Assembly: GCA_947494695.1 (NCBI GenBank)
Contig: CANLWB010000017.1
Span: 50,561-114,560, forward strand
Direction of reading: 5' to 3'
DNA from: an uncultured Flavobacteriaceae bacterium
Lineage (GTDB): Bacteria; Bacteroidota; Bacteroidia; Flavobacteriales; Flavobacteriaceae
Length of the DNA: 64,000 nucleotides
Shown here: piece by piece, positions 1 through 9,267 of the stretch
Layout of the letters: each line of letters starts with the position of its first letter
How positions within the stretch are numbered: position 1 is the first letter of the stretch
Notes under the pieces: generated by a model
What the model saw: the letters and a program-made list of their open reading frames with translations, nothing else
Databases searched by the model: none
What the model was told of the DNA's origin: nothing
Program-made: the position numbers and the translations under genes

Positions 1-1751
1 GCACCACCCCATGAGATGTACCAGGACATCAAATAATGTGCACTATTGTATCCTTGACCAGCGCCAGTAGTTGCACTTTGCACACCCAATGGTTTAAAGT
101 ATTTATCAAACATAGCAAGTCTTAAGTAATCCCCCATTTTAGATGCTTTATCAAGCAAGTCTGTACTAATGGTAGATTCTTGTTCGTTGGCATATTGCAT
201 TGCCCAATACATGGCCTGAACGGCTCTGGCATCCGCATCCGGTGCACTGGTATAGCGCCATTGCTTTGAATAGTTTTGATCTACTGTAAATAGTGGCAAG
301 TAACCATCAGGGCCTCCCCAATTAAAGGCTTCCCAGGATGGGTGCGGAACGGTTTCAAAAACAGATTCTTGTTCTCCTCTTTGAAATGTATTAATATACG
401 AAGGTGTACTAACGCCATCACCTCTGTTTCCATAACCGTAGAAGTTATCGTTATCTAATAACCAGTGCATTTGGTAAACATCTGATCCATAAGCCGCAGT
501 AAGATCAGAAGATACAGGATCTTCTCCAACTGGAGCATTAAATAGTAATGGTGCTGGATAATTTTCCGGTAAAGGGAATTCGCTGGCATATGCCGCAGGA
601 CTAGAAGGGTCGTATGCCGAATTCGTTGGCTGGTCTAAGTTTGTAGGAATGATAAATTGCTCGATGGCATCCCAAACATCTGTAAGTGGCTCCCAGTCTC
701 TTGTAATTCTTCCGTTCATAACTTCTAACCATACCCAATAAGAATACAGCTCACTTGTAGATTCATGACCGTAATCTGGAGCCTCAACAATTAGTGTTTC
801 TATAGAATGGTGAGGTGATCCATCTGCACTGAAATAACCATTTGCAGGGTCGTAGAATTCATCTCTAATTTCGATAAAACGATCAATGTATTCATTATTA
901 GGAGGACAACCAGGACAGCCGCCTCCAGTATCGGTTTTGTTTACGGTAATGGAATTAGACAGGTCGAATTCACCTGTTAAATCGTTGGTGCTATTTCCAA
1001 TGGTAAGTCCAGTAATAACGCCATTATAGCTTAAATGCCATATTAATGCCGTACCGGGTGATTGTGTGTCAAAATCAACAAGGTCTGGATTGGTTGGTAG
1101 CGCTATGATGCTATTTTGTGCATCTGTAATCACCCATTGAGAGCTATCTCCATCATTATCAGATAAAGTAATTCCAGATACATTATCCGGTGTTCCATCG
1201 CCAACAGTAAAAGCGAAGGGCCCTCCAGCTATAACGCCACCGTCTACATTTGGATTATTCACGCCACAATCGGGAGGTGTTGACGACGCACTAAAGTATA
1301 TGGTAAAACCACCGGTTTTAGACACCATAACAAAATTACCAGTATCCTCGGTTACCCAATAAGAACCGTCTAAACCAGTAATTCCGGTATTTGTGAAAGT
1401 TATTTCGGGCTGGGATGTATTAAAACTGTAGGTGAAATTATTTCTTAAATCTATATACCAATTTGGAGTACCATTATTGGTATTAAATGAAAATTGATAT
1501 AGTCCATTATTATTTAAATCCCAGTTAAGGGTAAAAATAGTAACATTATCCAGGTTAGGTCCTCCGGTTCCCAAAACATGAATATTTTGGTAGGCCGTAT
1601 TTAAATTAGGTAATGAACTTGGTCTAGGGGTATCAAATGTACAATTTTGAGCATACAAATTCGGTGTTAGAGATACTAGAAATAGTATCAGTGTTATAAT
1701 ACGCCTCCGCAAGAGCGTATTTGTTTTGCGTTTTTTTATGTTTTCTTTCAT
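1..1751 (-). CDS. GH48 cellulase (reducing-end cellobiohydrolase type), 3' end outside window
   Basis: I translated this by hand from the ATG at 1751; it stays open for 583 codons to the left edge. Order: signal peptide (about 1-35, ending LYAQ), module X (about 55-155), module Y (about 169-271), then a GH48 catalytic domain from about 284. GH48 is recognised from an N-terminal stretch of the form [20 protein letters not shown], the segment DYGHESTSE (E330, E334) that corresponds to the family's acidic active-site region, and [17 protein letters not shown]48 enzymes are processive cellulases (some members act on chitin). Roughly half of a typical 630-residue domain is visible, so a C-terminal T9SS tail cannot be checked. 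It lies 211 bp downstream of GH9 on the same strand. GH48 is common in Firmicutes and Actinobacteria and rare in Bacteroidota. Family assignment is confident; substrate is inferred from the GH9-CBM3c neighbour. Confidence 0.88.
   Translation of the reverse strand, partial: MKENIKKRKTNTLLRRRIITLILFLVSLTPNLYAQNCTFDTPRPSSLPNLNTAYQNIHVLGTGGPNLDNVTIFTLNWDLNNNGLYQFSFNTNNGTPNWYIDLRNNFTYSFNTSQPEITFTNTGITGLDGSYWVTEDTGNFVMVSKTGGFTIYFSASSTPPDCGVNNPNVDGGVIAGGPFAFTVGDGTPDNVSGITLSDNDGDSSQWVITDAQNSIIALPTNPDLVDFDTQSPGTALIWHLSYNGVITGLTIGNSTNDLTGEFDLSNSITVNKTDTGGGCPGCPPNNEYIDRFIEIRDEFYDPANGYFSADGSPHHSIETLIVEAPDYGHESTSELYSYWVWLEVMNGRITRDWEPLTDVWDAIEQFIIPTNLDQPTNSAYDPSSPAAYASEFPLPENYPAPLLFNAPVGEDPVSSDLTAAYGSDVYQMHWLLDNDNFYGYGNRGDGVSTPSYINTFQRGEQESVFETVPHPSWEAFNWGGPDGYLPLFTVDQNYSKQWRYTSAPDADARAVQAMYWAMQYANEQESTISTDLLDKASKMGDYLRLAMFDKYFKPLGVQSATTGAGQGYNSAHYLMSWYISWGG
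936..1245 (-). repeat. Module Y copy in GH48 gene
   Basis: About 100 residues, starting [20 protein letters not shown] and ending SITVNKT. Closely matches the copy in the GH9 gene (2650-2968). It sits between module X and the GH48 catalytic domain. Confidence 0.85.
1285..1588 (-). repeat. Module X copy in GH48 gene
   Basis: About 100 residues, from [12 protein letters not shown] to the TIYFS segment. Closely matches the copy in the GH9 gene (2272-2577) in protein and visibly in DNA. Here it is the first module after the signal peptide. Confidence 0.85.
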
Positions 1752-1863
1752 TATTTCGTGTTTTAAAAATTAAATGGATGATGTTCACTCTACCCTGTTG
1801 AATTCCATTTGGACTAAGTTGCATAGCCAATCTTAAACATTCACAAAAGGTGAAGTTTATCAA

Positions 1864-1871
1864 CAAATATA
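1864..1871 (-). promoter_or_regulatory. Candidate -7 element of a GH48 promoter
   Basis: On the minus strand this reads TATATTTG, matching the Bacteroidota TAnnTTTG -7 consensus, about 113 bases before the GH48 start codon. No clear -33 TTTG is seen at the right spacing, so this is weak. Confidence 0.3.
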
Positions 1872-1877
1872 AAGCGT

Positions 1878-1892
1878 CCCATGAACCATGGG
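1878..1892. other. Short hairpin in GH9-GH48 spacer
   Basis: Perfect 6-bp inverted repeat (CCCATG / CATGGG) with a 3-base loop, next to the larger hairpin at 1899-1936. Confidence 0.5.
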
Positions 1893-1898
1893 TAAAGC

Positions 1899-1936
1899 AT
1901 CCAGGAGAATTTATAGGTTTGTCAATTCTCCTGGAT
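1899..1936 (-). terminator. Hairpin downstream of GH9 gene
   Basis: Perfect 13-bp inverted repeat (ATCCAGGAGAATT and its complement) with a 12-base loop, starting 27 bp after the GH9 stop. No T-tract follows on the minus strand, so it may be an mRNA-stabilising or processing hairpin between GH9 and GH48 rather than a strong intrinsic terminator. Confidence 0.55.
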
Positions 1937-1962
1937 TAAGCCATAGTTAGTCTGTTAGAACG

Positions 1963-4890
1963 TTAGTTTTTAACGATCTTTTTATTCATGATGACCCCTG
2001 TTTTTGTATTAAGGATTTCCACGATGTAGACACCAGGTTTTAAGCCTTCAAGACTAATAGCCTTTTTATCCTGACGACTTTTAATATTATCCATAAAAAC
2101 AACTCTACCGGTAAGGCTTGTTACCTTAATTATAGAGTGCTGTAAGTTTGTATTACTGGAAAGTGTTACAAGGCTAGATGTGGGGTTAGGGGATAGTTTT
2201 AAAACATTAGTACTAGGTTTTTTATTCTTAGACATTGTTGCTAAAGCCACTGTACATACAGGTGGTACTGCCGAGTTGCTAAAGTATATAGCATATCCAC
2301 CTGTTTTAGAAGCCATAACAAAATTTCCTGAATCTATAGTCACCCAGTAAGCTCCGTCGAGTCCAGCAATACCGGTACCTGAAAATGTTGCTTCCGGTTG
2401 TGGTGTATTAAAACTATATGTAAGGTCATCTCTTAAATCGATGTACCAATTTGGCGTACCATTGTTGGTATTGAAGGAAAATTGATATAACCCGTTATTG
2501 TTCAAGTCCCAATTAATGGTAAAAGTCGTAACATTATCTAGGTTAGGACCTCCAGTTCCAACGACATGTACATTATCAAAGGCGGTATTAATACCAGGCA
2601 ATGCCGTAGCAATAGGGGTTCCAAACCCACAATCTCCACCACCTTCAGGTGTTCTAATTACAGTAATTGAATTTGAAAAATCGCGATCTCCTGTTACGGC
2701 CGAAATGTTGTTTCCAACAGCAAGACCATCTATGGTATCATTATAGCTAAGGTGCCATATAAGGCACGTACCAGGCTCGGCAGTATCGAAATTCACATCT
2801 TCTGGGTTTTCAGGTAAACCTAAAATAATGTTCGAGGCATCTGTTACAACCCATTGCGAACTGTCACCATTAGTATTAGTTAAAGTAATACCAGAAACAT
2901 GATCTGGCGTACCATCACCAACGGTAAAGCTAAAAGGACCTCCTGAAATAACGCCACCATTTACGTTAGAACCTTCTCCCGGTTCGTCACCAAATACAAG
3001 TACACCATTGTCATAAACAGGAATATTAGTACTTTCAATTTCAGAGCTTCCATTCATACCCTGAGCAGACCAGTCATTTGCAGTGTCGTATGGTACTCCA
3101 TTTTGAACTCTAATATTAATTTGAGTTTCTCGTCTAAATTGAGGATCTCCTATAGGAGCTATTTGCTCTCCTGCTAACGAAACTTCCATATAGTAGATAT
3201 TATTAGCGGCATCCCAAAGTTTAATTTCAGAGGAACTATTTCCTTGAACCGAGTTAAGTGTTATGTCATAGTCGGCAATAGTAAAACCTTGTTCTACACC
3301 TTCAGAAATATCAAAGAAATATCTATAAGATAAGTTATCTGTTACTCTGGCAGGCCAGGCGGTTCTATTTTGAACCAAAATTTTTACAGTACTACCATAG
3401 GCATTATCACTGTTAAATTTAGAGAACGATCTAATTTCTGCTCTGGTAGGGGTCTCTTCAACAGGAAAACCAGTTAATGGGTCTCCCCCAAATTCATCAT
3501 ACATTCTTACAAGGTTTCCTGTAAAACAAGCGTTGTAATCACAAGCCACCTCATTAGCAATGAAATCCTCGCGATTGTCTTCAAATTGGTCGTTTGCTTC
3601 TGCAGGGCCTCCAACAAGTGCTCCATAAAGGGTATGACTTGGCAAAGCTGGTTTACCCGGCACACTATTTCCCCAAGTGCCATGAGCCGATCTATGGTGT
3701 GAGTTATTTGCTGGATCATTTCCAAAACCAATCATGAAACTTCTGTTTAACGGGTTGTCTCCTAAAGCGTAGTTAACCTGATCTACAGCAAAGTCATGAT
3801 ATTTTGTTTTGTTCGCTGTACTGGTAGGCACCTTATCGCTATAAATAAATGCTAAAAACGAGGTGTTGGCAGCATAGCGTAGTGATCCCCATTGAATGAG
3901 GTGAGCCTGGCCTCCTGGACTATACGTAACGCGATCTCCATTAACACCACTGGTCCAAAAGTCAAGAAAACGCTCGGCGTCTTCTTTATACTTTTGTTTA
4001 TCTGTTAATTGAGCTAATAAAACATAAGAGGCATAGCCTTTATCGTCCCAGGACGTTGTAAATTTATAGGCTTTAAGAGGGCCTTGACCTTGAGTCCCCA
4101 AGTTATCGTATTCTAACTCGGCTTTGGCCAGGTATTCGGGGTTATTAGTTGCTCGATACATCCAAATTGCTCCCCAAACCAGTTCATCATTATAACCATT
4201 AAAGGATCTATAAAATGCTGCGGCATCTGTAATAGACTCAGAGTATACACCTCTATAGGTATCTGCGAAATTATACAGTTGTTCAGCATGTGCTATTAGG
4301 GTTTCACTATATGCCGGATCGGAATCCTTAAAAAGCATACTAGTGGCTGCCATTGCCGCTGCTGTTTCGGCGGCCAGTTCAGTTCCTGGGTTATTAGCAT
4401 CTATCTTATAAGCAGGACGATCCATGACCATAACTTCAGGTGAGCCCCAAAAGGCATGATCGACACCACCAGTACCTACTTGTCCGTAAAATTCATTCGG
4501 AGCCGTGTGACACTTTATAAAATAATCTGTTACAAAACGAAGATTTCGTTTTAAAACATCCATTTGACCAGAGCGTTCGTAAGCGTCTTTGTAAGCAATT
4601 CCTCCCCAGGCCAGTGACGTTACACTAAAGGCCATAGGGAATCCAAATTTAACGTGATCTCCGGCATCATACCAACCTCCAGAGAGGTCTAATCCAACAT
4701 CGGAACCATCATCAAGAGCCGAGTCTCCCCGCCAACTTACACGGTTCCATTCTGGAAGTGATCCAGATTGTTGCGCTTCGTAAAAGAAAAACGATTTCTG
4801 CAAGGCTTCGCCATAATTTTTTTGCGCAAAGCTACTAGCGAAATTAAGGTATAGCAATACAGCCACACCGTGGATTATAAACTTTTTCAT
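1963..4890 (-). CDS. Secreted GH9-CBM3c processive endoglucanase with T9SS sorting domain
   Basis: A 975-residue multidomain cellulase. Signal peptide 1-22 (ends SFAQ); GH9 catalytic domain about 24-475 with WYDAGDHVKFG (D75, D78), the NSHHRSAHG histidine motif (H398/H399) and DNREDF..NEV (E447, candidate general acid); CBM3 about 480-635 ending in NIPVYDNGVLVFG, abutting the catalytic domain as in CBM3c of processive Cel9 enzymes; module Y about 641-747; module X about 771-873; T9SS type A sorting domain about 895-975 (LSPNPTSS ... GLKPGVYIVEI ... KKIVKN). The family cleaves beta-1,4-glucan; CBM3c feeds the chain into the cleft. It is followed by GH48 on the same strand, the pairing seen in Clostridium and Thermobifida cellulase systems. 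Secretion to the cell surface or medium by T9SS is inferred from the tail. The architecture is complete with no broken residue noticed. Confidence 0.95.
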   Translation of the reverse strand: MKKFIIHGVAVLLYLNFASSFAQKNYGEALQKSFFFYEAQQSGSLPEWNRVSWRGDSALDDGSDVGLDLSGGWYDAGDHVKFGFPMAFSVTSLAWGGIAYKDAYERSGQMDVLKRNLRFVTDYFIKCHTAPNEFYGQVGTGGVDHAFWGSPEVMVMDRPAYKIDANNPGTELAAETAAAMAATSMLFKDSDPAYSETLIAHAEQLYNFADTYRGVYSESITDAAAFYRSFNGYNDELVWGAIWMYRATNNPEYLAKAELEYDNLGTQGQGPLKAYKFTTSWDDKGYASYVLLAQLTDKQKYKEDAERFLDFWTSGVNGDRVTYSPGGQAHLIQWGSLRYAANTSFLAFIYSDKVPTSTANKTKYHDFAVDQVNYALGDNPLNRSFMIGFGNDPANNSHHRSAHGTWGNSVPGKPALPSHTLYGALVGGPAEANDQFEDNREDFIANEVACDYNACFTGNLVRMYDEFGGDPLTGFPVEETPTRAEIRSFSKFNSDNAYGSTVKILVQNRTAWPARVTDNLSYRYFFDISEGVEQGFTIADYDITLNSVQGNSSSEIKLWDAANNIYYMEVSLAGEQIAPIGDPQFRRETQINIRVQNGVPYDTANDWSAQGMNGSSEIESTNIPVYDNGVLVFGDEPGEGSNVNGGVISGGPFSFTVGDGTPDHVSGITLTNTNGDSSQWVVTDASNIILGLPENPEDVNFDTAEPGTCLIWHLSYNDTIDGLAVGNNISAVTGDRDFSNSITVIRTPEGGGDCGFGTPIATALPGINTAFDNVHVVGTGGPNLDNVTTFTINWDLNNNGLYQFSFNTNNGTPNWYIDLRDDLTYSFNTPQPEATFSGTGIAGLDGAYWVTIDSGNFVMASKTGGYAIYFSNSAVPPVCTVALATMSKNKKPSTNVLKLSPNPTSSLVTLSSNTNLQHSIIKVTSLTGRVVFMDNIKSRQDKKAISLEGLKPGVYIVEILNTKTGVIMNKKIVKN
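2272..2577 (-). repeat. Module X copy in GH9 gene
   Basis: About 100 residues from [12 protein letters not shown] to AIYFS, the counterpart of 1285-1588. Here it lies just before the T9SS tail, after module Y. Confidence 0.85.
2650..2968 (-). repeat. Module Y copy in GH9 gene
   Basis: About 105 residues starting [20 protein letters not shown], the counterpart of 936-1245. Here it follows the CBM3c, before module X. Confidence 0.85.
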
Positions 4891-5267
4891 TCTAAGGGTT
4901 TATTTTAAAGAAACATTAAGATTTGTGAATAAAATGGCAATATTGCTATCTATTCACAGATCAATTTAATAATGAAATTAACAACTGGCTAGTAGTTGAA
5001 AAAATCAGTTTTCGACACAATAAATTAGAAATAGCAATTTTATTAGTAATTCTTAATTTTTAATAGAGAGAAGACACGAAGCAGAATAATTTTTGCTAGC
5101 AGGATTGCTTCGTACATTAAGAATATCAACAATTCTATGCTAAATTAAACAAAGATTTTTGTTTTTTATTATGCAAATAATTCAATTATTGATACTATTT
5201 TGTTTAAAGTGAATTCTTAATAAGTAAGTTAAGGCTTACAAGTTAAATGTAACACATCTGTTAATCA
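4891..5267. other. Intergenic region upstream of GH9 gene
   Basis: 377 bp between the GH9 start and the LysR stop, both on the minus strand. Very AT-rich. It must hold the GH9 promoter if GH9 is not read through from LysR, but I see no good TAnnTTTG match and no clear terminator. Confidence 0.4.
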
Positions 5268-6155
5268 TTATTCTAAAAAGTGCTCCTGAAAATTAGTGAC
5301 AAATTCATGAATATATTTTTTATTTCTATTCTCGGTTTTCATCACCAAATAATGGTTTCTTTTAAGGCCATATCTGCCAATTCGCTTAAAAATGATGTCC
5401 TCTAAATTTTTAAATTCTTTTACCTGCCATTTTGGTACACACATAATACCTAAATTAGCTTTAACCATAGATAGAGAAGCTTCAGTAAAGGGAATAGCCG
5501 ATATGTTCTTGGGTGTAATATTACTTAGTTTTAGAAAATATTCATAGACCCAGACACTTTCTAATGGAAATGCGTTTATTAATAAACGATCATCTAAAAA
5601 ATGACCGGCCTCAAGGTACTCAAATGTACTCAAAGCATTTTCATAATGTACTAAAGCAAAAATTTCATCTTCAAAGATTTTAATACATGTTAACTCTTCT
5701 GAAGGAGGGATGTAAGTTACCAATGCCATATCAATTTCATTCGATAAAACTTGAGAAATGGTTTTACGAGAGGATTCGAGGGCTAAATTTATTTCTATTT
5801 GAGGATATAGAAATCCCATCTTTTGAATAAAAGATGGAATACAGTGACGGAAAGATTGGCATTCCACACTAAATTTAATGGACCCTTTAGATCCCTCTTT
5901 TATACGTTTAATACTTTCAAAGCTTTCATTTATTGAAGAGAATAGCTTATTGGCCAGCTTGTACAATTCTTGTCCTTCATGCGTTAGTTCCCACTTATTT
6001 CTACTTCTAAGAAATACTTTAAACCCTAACCGTTCTTCGAGGTCTTTTAATTGATGACTGAGTGCTGATTGTGTTAAAAATAATCGCTCGGAAGAATTGG
6101 CAAGATTGCCCTCTTCGGCAATGGTTTTTATGAGTCTAAAGTATTTCAATTCCAT
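5268..6155 (-). CDS. LysR-family transcriptional regulator
   Basis: 295 residues, the usual LysR length. The winged helix-turn-helix is at about 1-60 (MELKYFRLIKTIAEEGNLANSS, then SERLFLTQSALSHQLKDLEE), followed by a periplasmic-binding-like effector domain from about 90. A TATCTTTG sequence on the minus strand ends only 4 bases before the ATG, so the mRNA could be leaderless or nearly so; the matching -33 is poor. It is divergent from the aspartate/glutamate racemase gene with a 319-bp gap, the normal position for a LysR target, and also lies upstream of the GH9/GH48 pair on the same strand. Which of these it controls cannot be told from sequence. Confidence 0.9.
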   Translation of the reverse strand: MELKYFRLIKTIAEEGNLANSSERLFLTQSALSHQLKDLEERLGFKVFLRSRNKWELTHEGQELYKLANKLFSSINESFESIKRIKEGSKGSIKFSVECQSFRHCIPSFIQKMGFLYPQIEINLALESSRKTISQVLSNEIDMALVTYIPPSEELTCIKIFEDEIFALVHYENALSTFEYLEAGHFLDDRLLINAFPLESVWVYEYFLKLSNITPKNISAIPFTEASLSMVKANLGIMCVPKWQVKEFKNLEDIIFKRIGRYGLKRNHYLVMKTENRNKKYIHEFVTNFQEHFLE

Positions 6156-6474
6156 GCCTCAAAGATACAATTCTTTGTTTCTGATAGTAGATGAAATAAT
6201 TTCAATTAACCGGATAAAAACATTCAATTTCCTTTAAGTGTGTGTGGGCATTCTCATGTTAACTTTGTAGTGATAAGGCCTTTGATATGATTAGAATTCA
6301 TTTCATAATAGGCGTTTCATTTGATCGATTGAGATTTCACTTTGTGATTCATTTTTAGTATAAACCTGATTCGGAAAGATGTCTGGTATTAGGCCTTGAG
6401 AATAACCAGTTTTGATTGTTTTAAGGAACGTGTATAAAGTAACCTAAATAACCAAATTTTTAAAATTAAAATTT
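6156..6474. promoter_or_regulatory. Divergent lysR / racemase intergenic region
   Basis: 319 bp between divergent genes, the expected location of LysR binding sites. A TAACTTTG -7-like sequence is at 6260-6267 on the plus strand, about 207 bases before the racemase start, but without a clean TTTG 20 bases upstream. No obvious dyad was found. Confidence 0.3.
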
Positions 6475-7332
6475 ATGCAGCAAGACATAAAAACAATAGG
6501 TTTAATTGGAGGGATGGGATGGGAGTCCTCCAAAATATATTATGAAAGAGCCAACAGACGGGTTAATGAACTTTTAGGAGGATCACATTCTGCAAAGCTT
6601 ATCATGGTTTCTGTTGATTTTGCCGAAATAGAAGCTCTGACTTTCGCCAATAAATGGGATGGAATTGCAAATATTGTAGTAACAAGTGCTAAACAATTGG
6701 AACGGGCAGGAGCCGATATGATTGTACTGTGCACCAATCTTATTCATATTGTGAGTGATGCTATTACTGCACAAGTAACAATCCCATTTTTACATATTGC
6801 TATGGCCACAGGAAAGGCCGTCCAAGAGCAGAAGCTTAAAAAGCTATTGCTTTTAGGTACTAAACATACTATGGAGAAAGACTTTTATACCAAAACTCTG
6901 CGAGATCATTACGGTTTGGATATTGTAATACCAGATGAGATGCAAAGAAATCAAATTCATGATATCATTTACAAAGAGCTGATGCGTGGTTCATTTACCA
7001 ATAGCTCTAAACGACAAATTGTTGAAATAATTCACAGAGAACAAGCCAAAAAGGGGATGGAAGGGGTAATTCTAGCGTGTACCGAACTCCCGATGCTTAT
7101 AAAAAAGGAAGATCTGGATATTCCGATGTTTGATACCAGTAATATTCATATTAATCAAGCTGTAGACGAGGCCATCAAGAACGGTAATGATGGTCAGTTG
7201 ACTAAAAACAGCAGCATCTTAGAGACCTTATTTTCTAAATATGTTAAAGGGATGAGCGGATTGTTTTCAACAAATGACAATGACACTATAGATGTTATAG
7301 ATGCTATAGGTAAAATGATTCATAAGTTATAG
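6475..7332 (+). CDS. Aspartate/glutamate racemase family protein
   Basis: 285 residues. Opens with IKTIGLIGGMGWESSKIYYE, the characteristic start of aspartate racemases of the Asp/Glu/hydantoin racemase superfamily. The two catalytic cysteines are present: C86 in VLCTN and C202 in LACTELP. These cofactor-independent enzymes interconvert L and D amino acids in the cytoplasm. At 285 residues it is about 50 longer than typical; the extra C-terminal part (about 245-285) has no recognised domain. It is divergent from lysR and is followed after 29 bp by an acetyltransferase, probably the same transcript. The exact amino-acid substrate is not shown by the sequence. Confidence 0.9.
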   Translation: MQQDIKTIGLIGGMGWESSKIYYERANRRVNELLGGSHSAKLIMVSVDFAEIEALTFANKWDGIANIVVTSAKQLERAGADMIVLCTNLIHIVSDAITAQVTIPFLHIAMATGKAVQEQKLKKLLLLGTKHTMEKDFYTKTLRDHYGLDIVIPDEMQRNQIHDIIYKELMRGSFTNSSKRQIVEIIHREQAKKGMEGVILACTELPMLIKKEDLDIPMFDTSNIHINQAVDEAIKNGNDGQLTKNSSILETLFSKYVKGMSGLFSTNDNDTIDVIDAIGKMIHKL

Positions 7333-7361
7333 ATTAGCATTAATAATTGAAGACATAATGA

Positions 7362-8186
7362 ATGATTGTTAAAAGTTTAGAAAATATCCCATTTTCAGAG
7401 ATTATATCATGCTTTTTAAAGGCTTTTGAAAACTATTTTGTCAAGATGCCATTAGATCACGAATACTATAAACAAAGGTGGGAGATGGCAAAAGTGAATT
7501 TTAATCTGTCTTATGGAATCTTTGATGACGGCATTTTGGTTGGATTTATAATTAATGCTATAGATAAACGAAACCATCAAGTTATTGCTTTTAATACAGG
7601 CACCGGTGTTCTTCCGAAGTATCGGGGACAAGGTATTGTAAAGACTATCTATACTTATGCTATTCCGGAACTATTAAAACATGGTGTTTCAAGATGCAGA
7701 CTTGAGGTGATTAAAGAAAATATAGCCGCTATAAAGGCTTATGAACGTGTTGGATTTAAAATTAATAAGCATTACAAATGCTACAGTGGTTCTATTGAAC
7801 TTAGAAATAAGTTAGAAGACTTTCATTTAAAACAAGTCGATATCGATGACTTTAATTGGAATGCCATAAATCAGGGGGCTTACTCCTGGGATAATCAGAT
7901 TGAAACAATTAAGTCTGAAACTTATAAATATTATGTAGTCCTTGTAGATGGTATTTGGAATGCCTATTTCGTTATAAACGTAGATAATGGCTATCTGGCA
8001 CAGTTTGATGTTATAATAAATTCCGAATCCAATTGGTTTCGCCTATTTACTGCTATAGAACGCATTTCCAGCACTGTAAGGATTAACAATGTTAATGAGG
8101 CATTAGTTGACAAAATGAAATTTTTATCTCAGATTGGTCTGGAGAATACGGTAGATCAATACGAGATGGAGATGGGGCTAGTGTAA
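7362..8186 (+). CDS. GNAT-family N-acetyltransferase
   Basis: 274 residues. The acetyl-CoA-binding motif A of GNAT enzymes is seen in the segment VLPKYRGQGIVKTIY (R/Q-x-x-G-x-G/A loop), followed by ENIAAIKAYERVGF, the conserved C-terminal half of the fold. The fold occupies roughly 1-145; the remaining 130 residues form a second, unrecognised domain, possibly a degenerate second GNAT unit. It lies 29 bp after the racemase gene on the same strand, which suggests an amino-acid-related substrate, but that is inference. Start chosen at the ATG at 7362; the ATG at 7358 hits a stop after four codons. Confidence 0.85.
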   Translation: MIVKSLENIPFSEIISCFLKAFENYFVKMPLDHEYYKQRWEMAKVNFNLSYGIFDDGILVGFIINAIDKRNHQVIAFNTGTGVLPKYRGQGIVKTIYTYAIPELLKHGVSRCRLEVIKENIAAIKAYERVGFKINKHYKCYSGSIELRNKLEDFHLKQVDIDDFNWNAINQGAYSWDNQIETIKSETYKYYVVLVDGIWNAYFVINVDNGYLAQFDVIINSESNWFRLFTAIERISSTVRINNVNEALVDKMKFLSQIGLENTVDQYEMEMGLV

Positions 8187-8259
8187 AAATACCAGCTACT
8201 GGGTATGTTTCTCCCTTTATATGCATGTTAATTTTATCTTCAAGTTAAAACATGCAATC

Positions 8260-8505
8260 ATGGCAAATAAAATTTTAAGTTATTCGGCACTTTGGGACTT
8301 CGATGATCAAAAAGGTTCAGTAACCCTTGAATACGAAAAGGGCAAGTTTAAAACTCTGGAATCTTCAGACTCTAATCAAGTACTTTTAGCATTAGATATG
8401 CTCAGGAATGAAGGGCCTGTATACCTGGATTTAAACAGAAATTACATAAGGTTAGGGAAGGAGCCAGTAGGAACCTGGGATAAGCGTAAGAAACCCGATA
8501 ATTGA
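8260..8505 (+). CDS. Small conserved-looking hypothetical protein
   Basis: 81 residues if started at the ATG at 8260 (MANKILSYSALWDFDDQKGS); the same frame has an earlier ATG at 8221 that adds 13 residues of low quality. No signal peptide or membrane segment. The content (alternating charged and beta-strand-like segments, LALDMLRNEGPVYLDLNRNY) looks like a compact cytoplasmic protein. I do not recognise the family. It is in line with the racemase and GNAT genes, 73 bp after the latter. Confidence 0.6.
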   Translation: MANKILSYSALWDFDDQKGSVTLEYEKGKFKTLESSDSNQVLLALDMLRNEGPVYLDLNRNYIRLGKEPVGTWDKRKKPDN

Positions 8506-8721
8506 TTTGAAATAGAGATGGTTATACTACCCGTTTTTCATTTTCCCTGTGTAAATATTAGGCAATTAGTATAATAATCATTTTAAAATTTAATTGTTAC
8601 AGGGAGTTTTCAAATAAGGCATTAGATCTCTTTTATCTATTGTATTGAAGCGGTTTCTGATAATTTAGACCAAGTCTTCACTTGTTTAATCGGAATGATT
8701 AATAAAACAAACTAAGTAATC

Positions 8722-9267
8722 ATGAGTTTTATAGGTAAGTTTTTAGTAGCAATAGACCAGTTAGGAAACGTTTTAGCGGGAGGAAACCCAGATAATACGA
8801 TATCGGCCAGAGTTGGGTATTTTGCAAATTTCGGGGTTAGAAGGTATCGATGGTATTGGAAAATATTAGAAAAAATAATAGACATAACATTCTATCCGTT
8901 GGATGGCAAAAGACATTGTCTTCAAGCCTATTATAACGACGCGGGAGAAGAATTTAAACCTGGAGGTTATGCATGGATTTACTTCTTTCTAAATATCTTA
9001 ATTATTTTATCGTGCATACCGCTCTTTGTCCTATTCTATCTGTTATTTCTTTTAGGTGTTCGGCCTAAAGAAAACATCAAATTAACTAATTTAAAACGTA
9101 GACTTCAAGCTAGCGATAGAAAATTGGCTGGTATAAAATCGGAATTTAAGTTCACCGATTTATTAGCAGACGAAGAAGCTTTGGCATTAGCTGAAGCGGT
9201 CATCCAAAAGGCTAAGAAAATAAAGAAAAAGATAGAACCTCGTATCGCTAAAGAATCGAACTTGTGA
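8722..9267 (+). CDS. Membrane protein of unknown function, first gene of a five-gene run
   Basis: 181 residues. The N-terminal 90 residues are soluble and open with SFIGKFLVAIDQLGNVLAGG; a strongly hydrophobic stretch at about 91-117 (YAWIYFFLNILIILSCIPLF...) forms one long or two short membrane helices; the C-terminal tail is basic and helical (QKAKKIKKKIEPR). The N-terminus loosely resembles small uncharacterised proteins seen in phage and proteobacterial genomes, but I recall no function. Its stop overlaps the GTG of the next gene, so the two are likely translationally coupled. Confidence 0.75.
   Translation: MSFIGKFLVAIDQLGNVLAGGNPDNTISARVGYFANFGVRRYRWYWKILEKIIDITFYPLDGKRHCLQAYYNDAGEEFKPGGYAWIYFFLNILIILSCIPLFVLFYLLFLLGVRPKENIKLTNLKRRLQASDRKLAGIKSEFKFTDLLADEEALALAEAVIQKAKKIKKKIEPRIAKESNL

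Noticed and set aside
1633..1866. Open frame of 77 residues on the minus strand at the GH48 start
   Set aside because: It overlaps the GH48 signal region in another frame and has no plausible start or protein features.
8722..9267. Phage origin for the 8.7-12.6 kb block
   Set aside because: Only a vague N-terminal likeness to phage proteins; there is no integrase, capsid or lysis gene and no attachment repeat.
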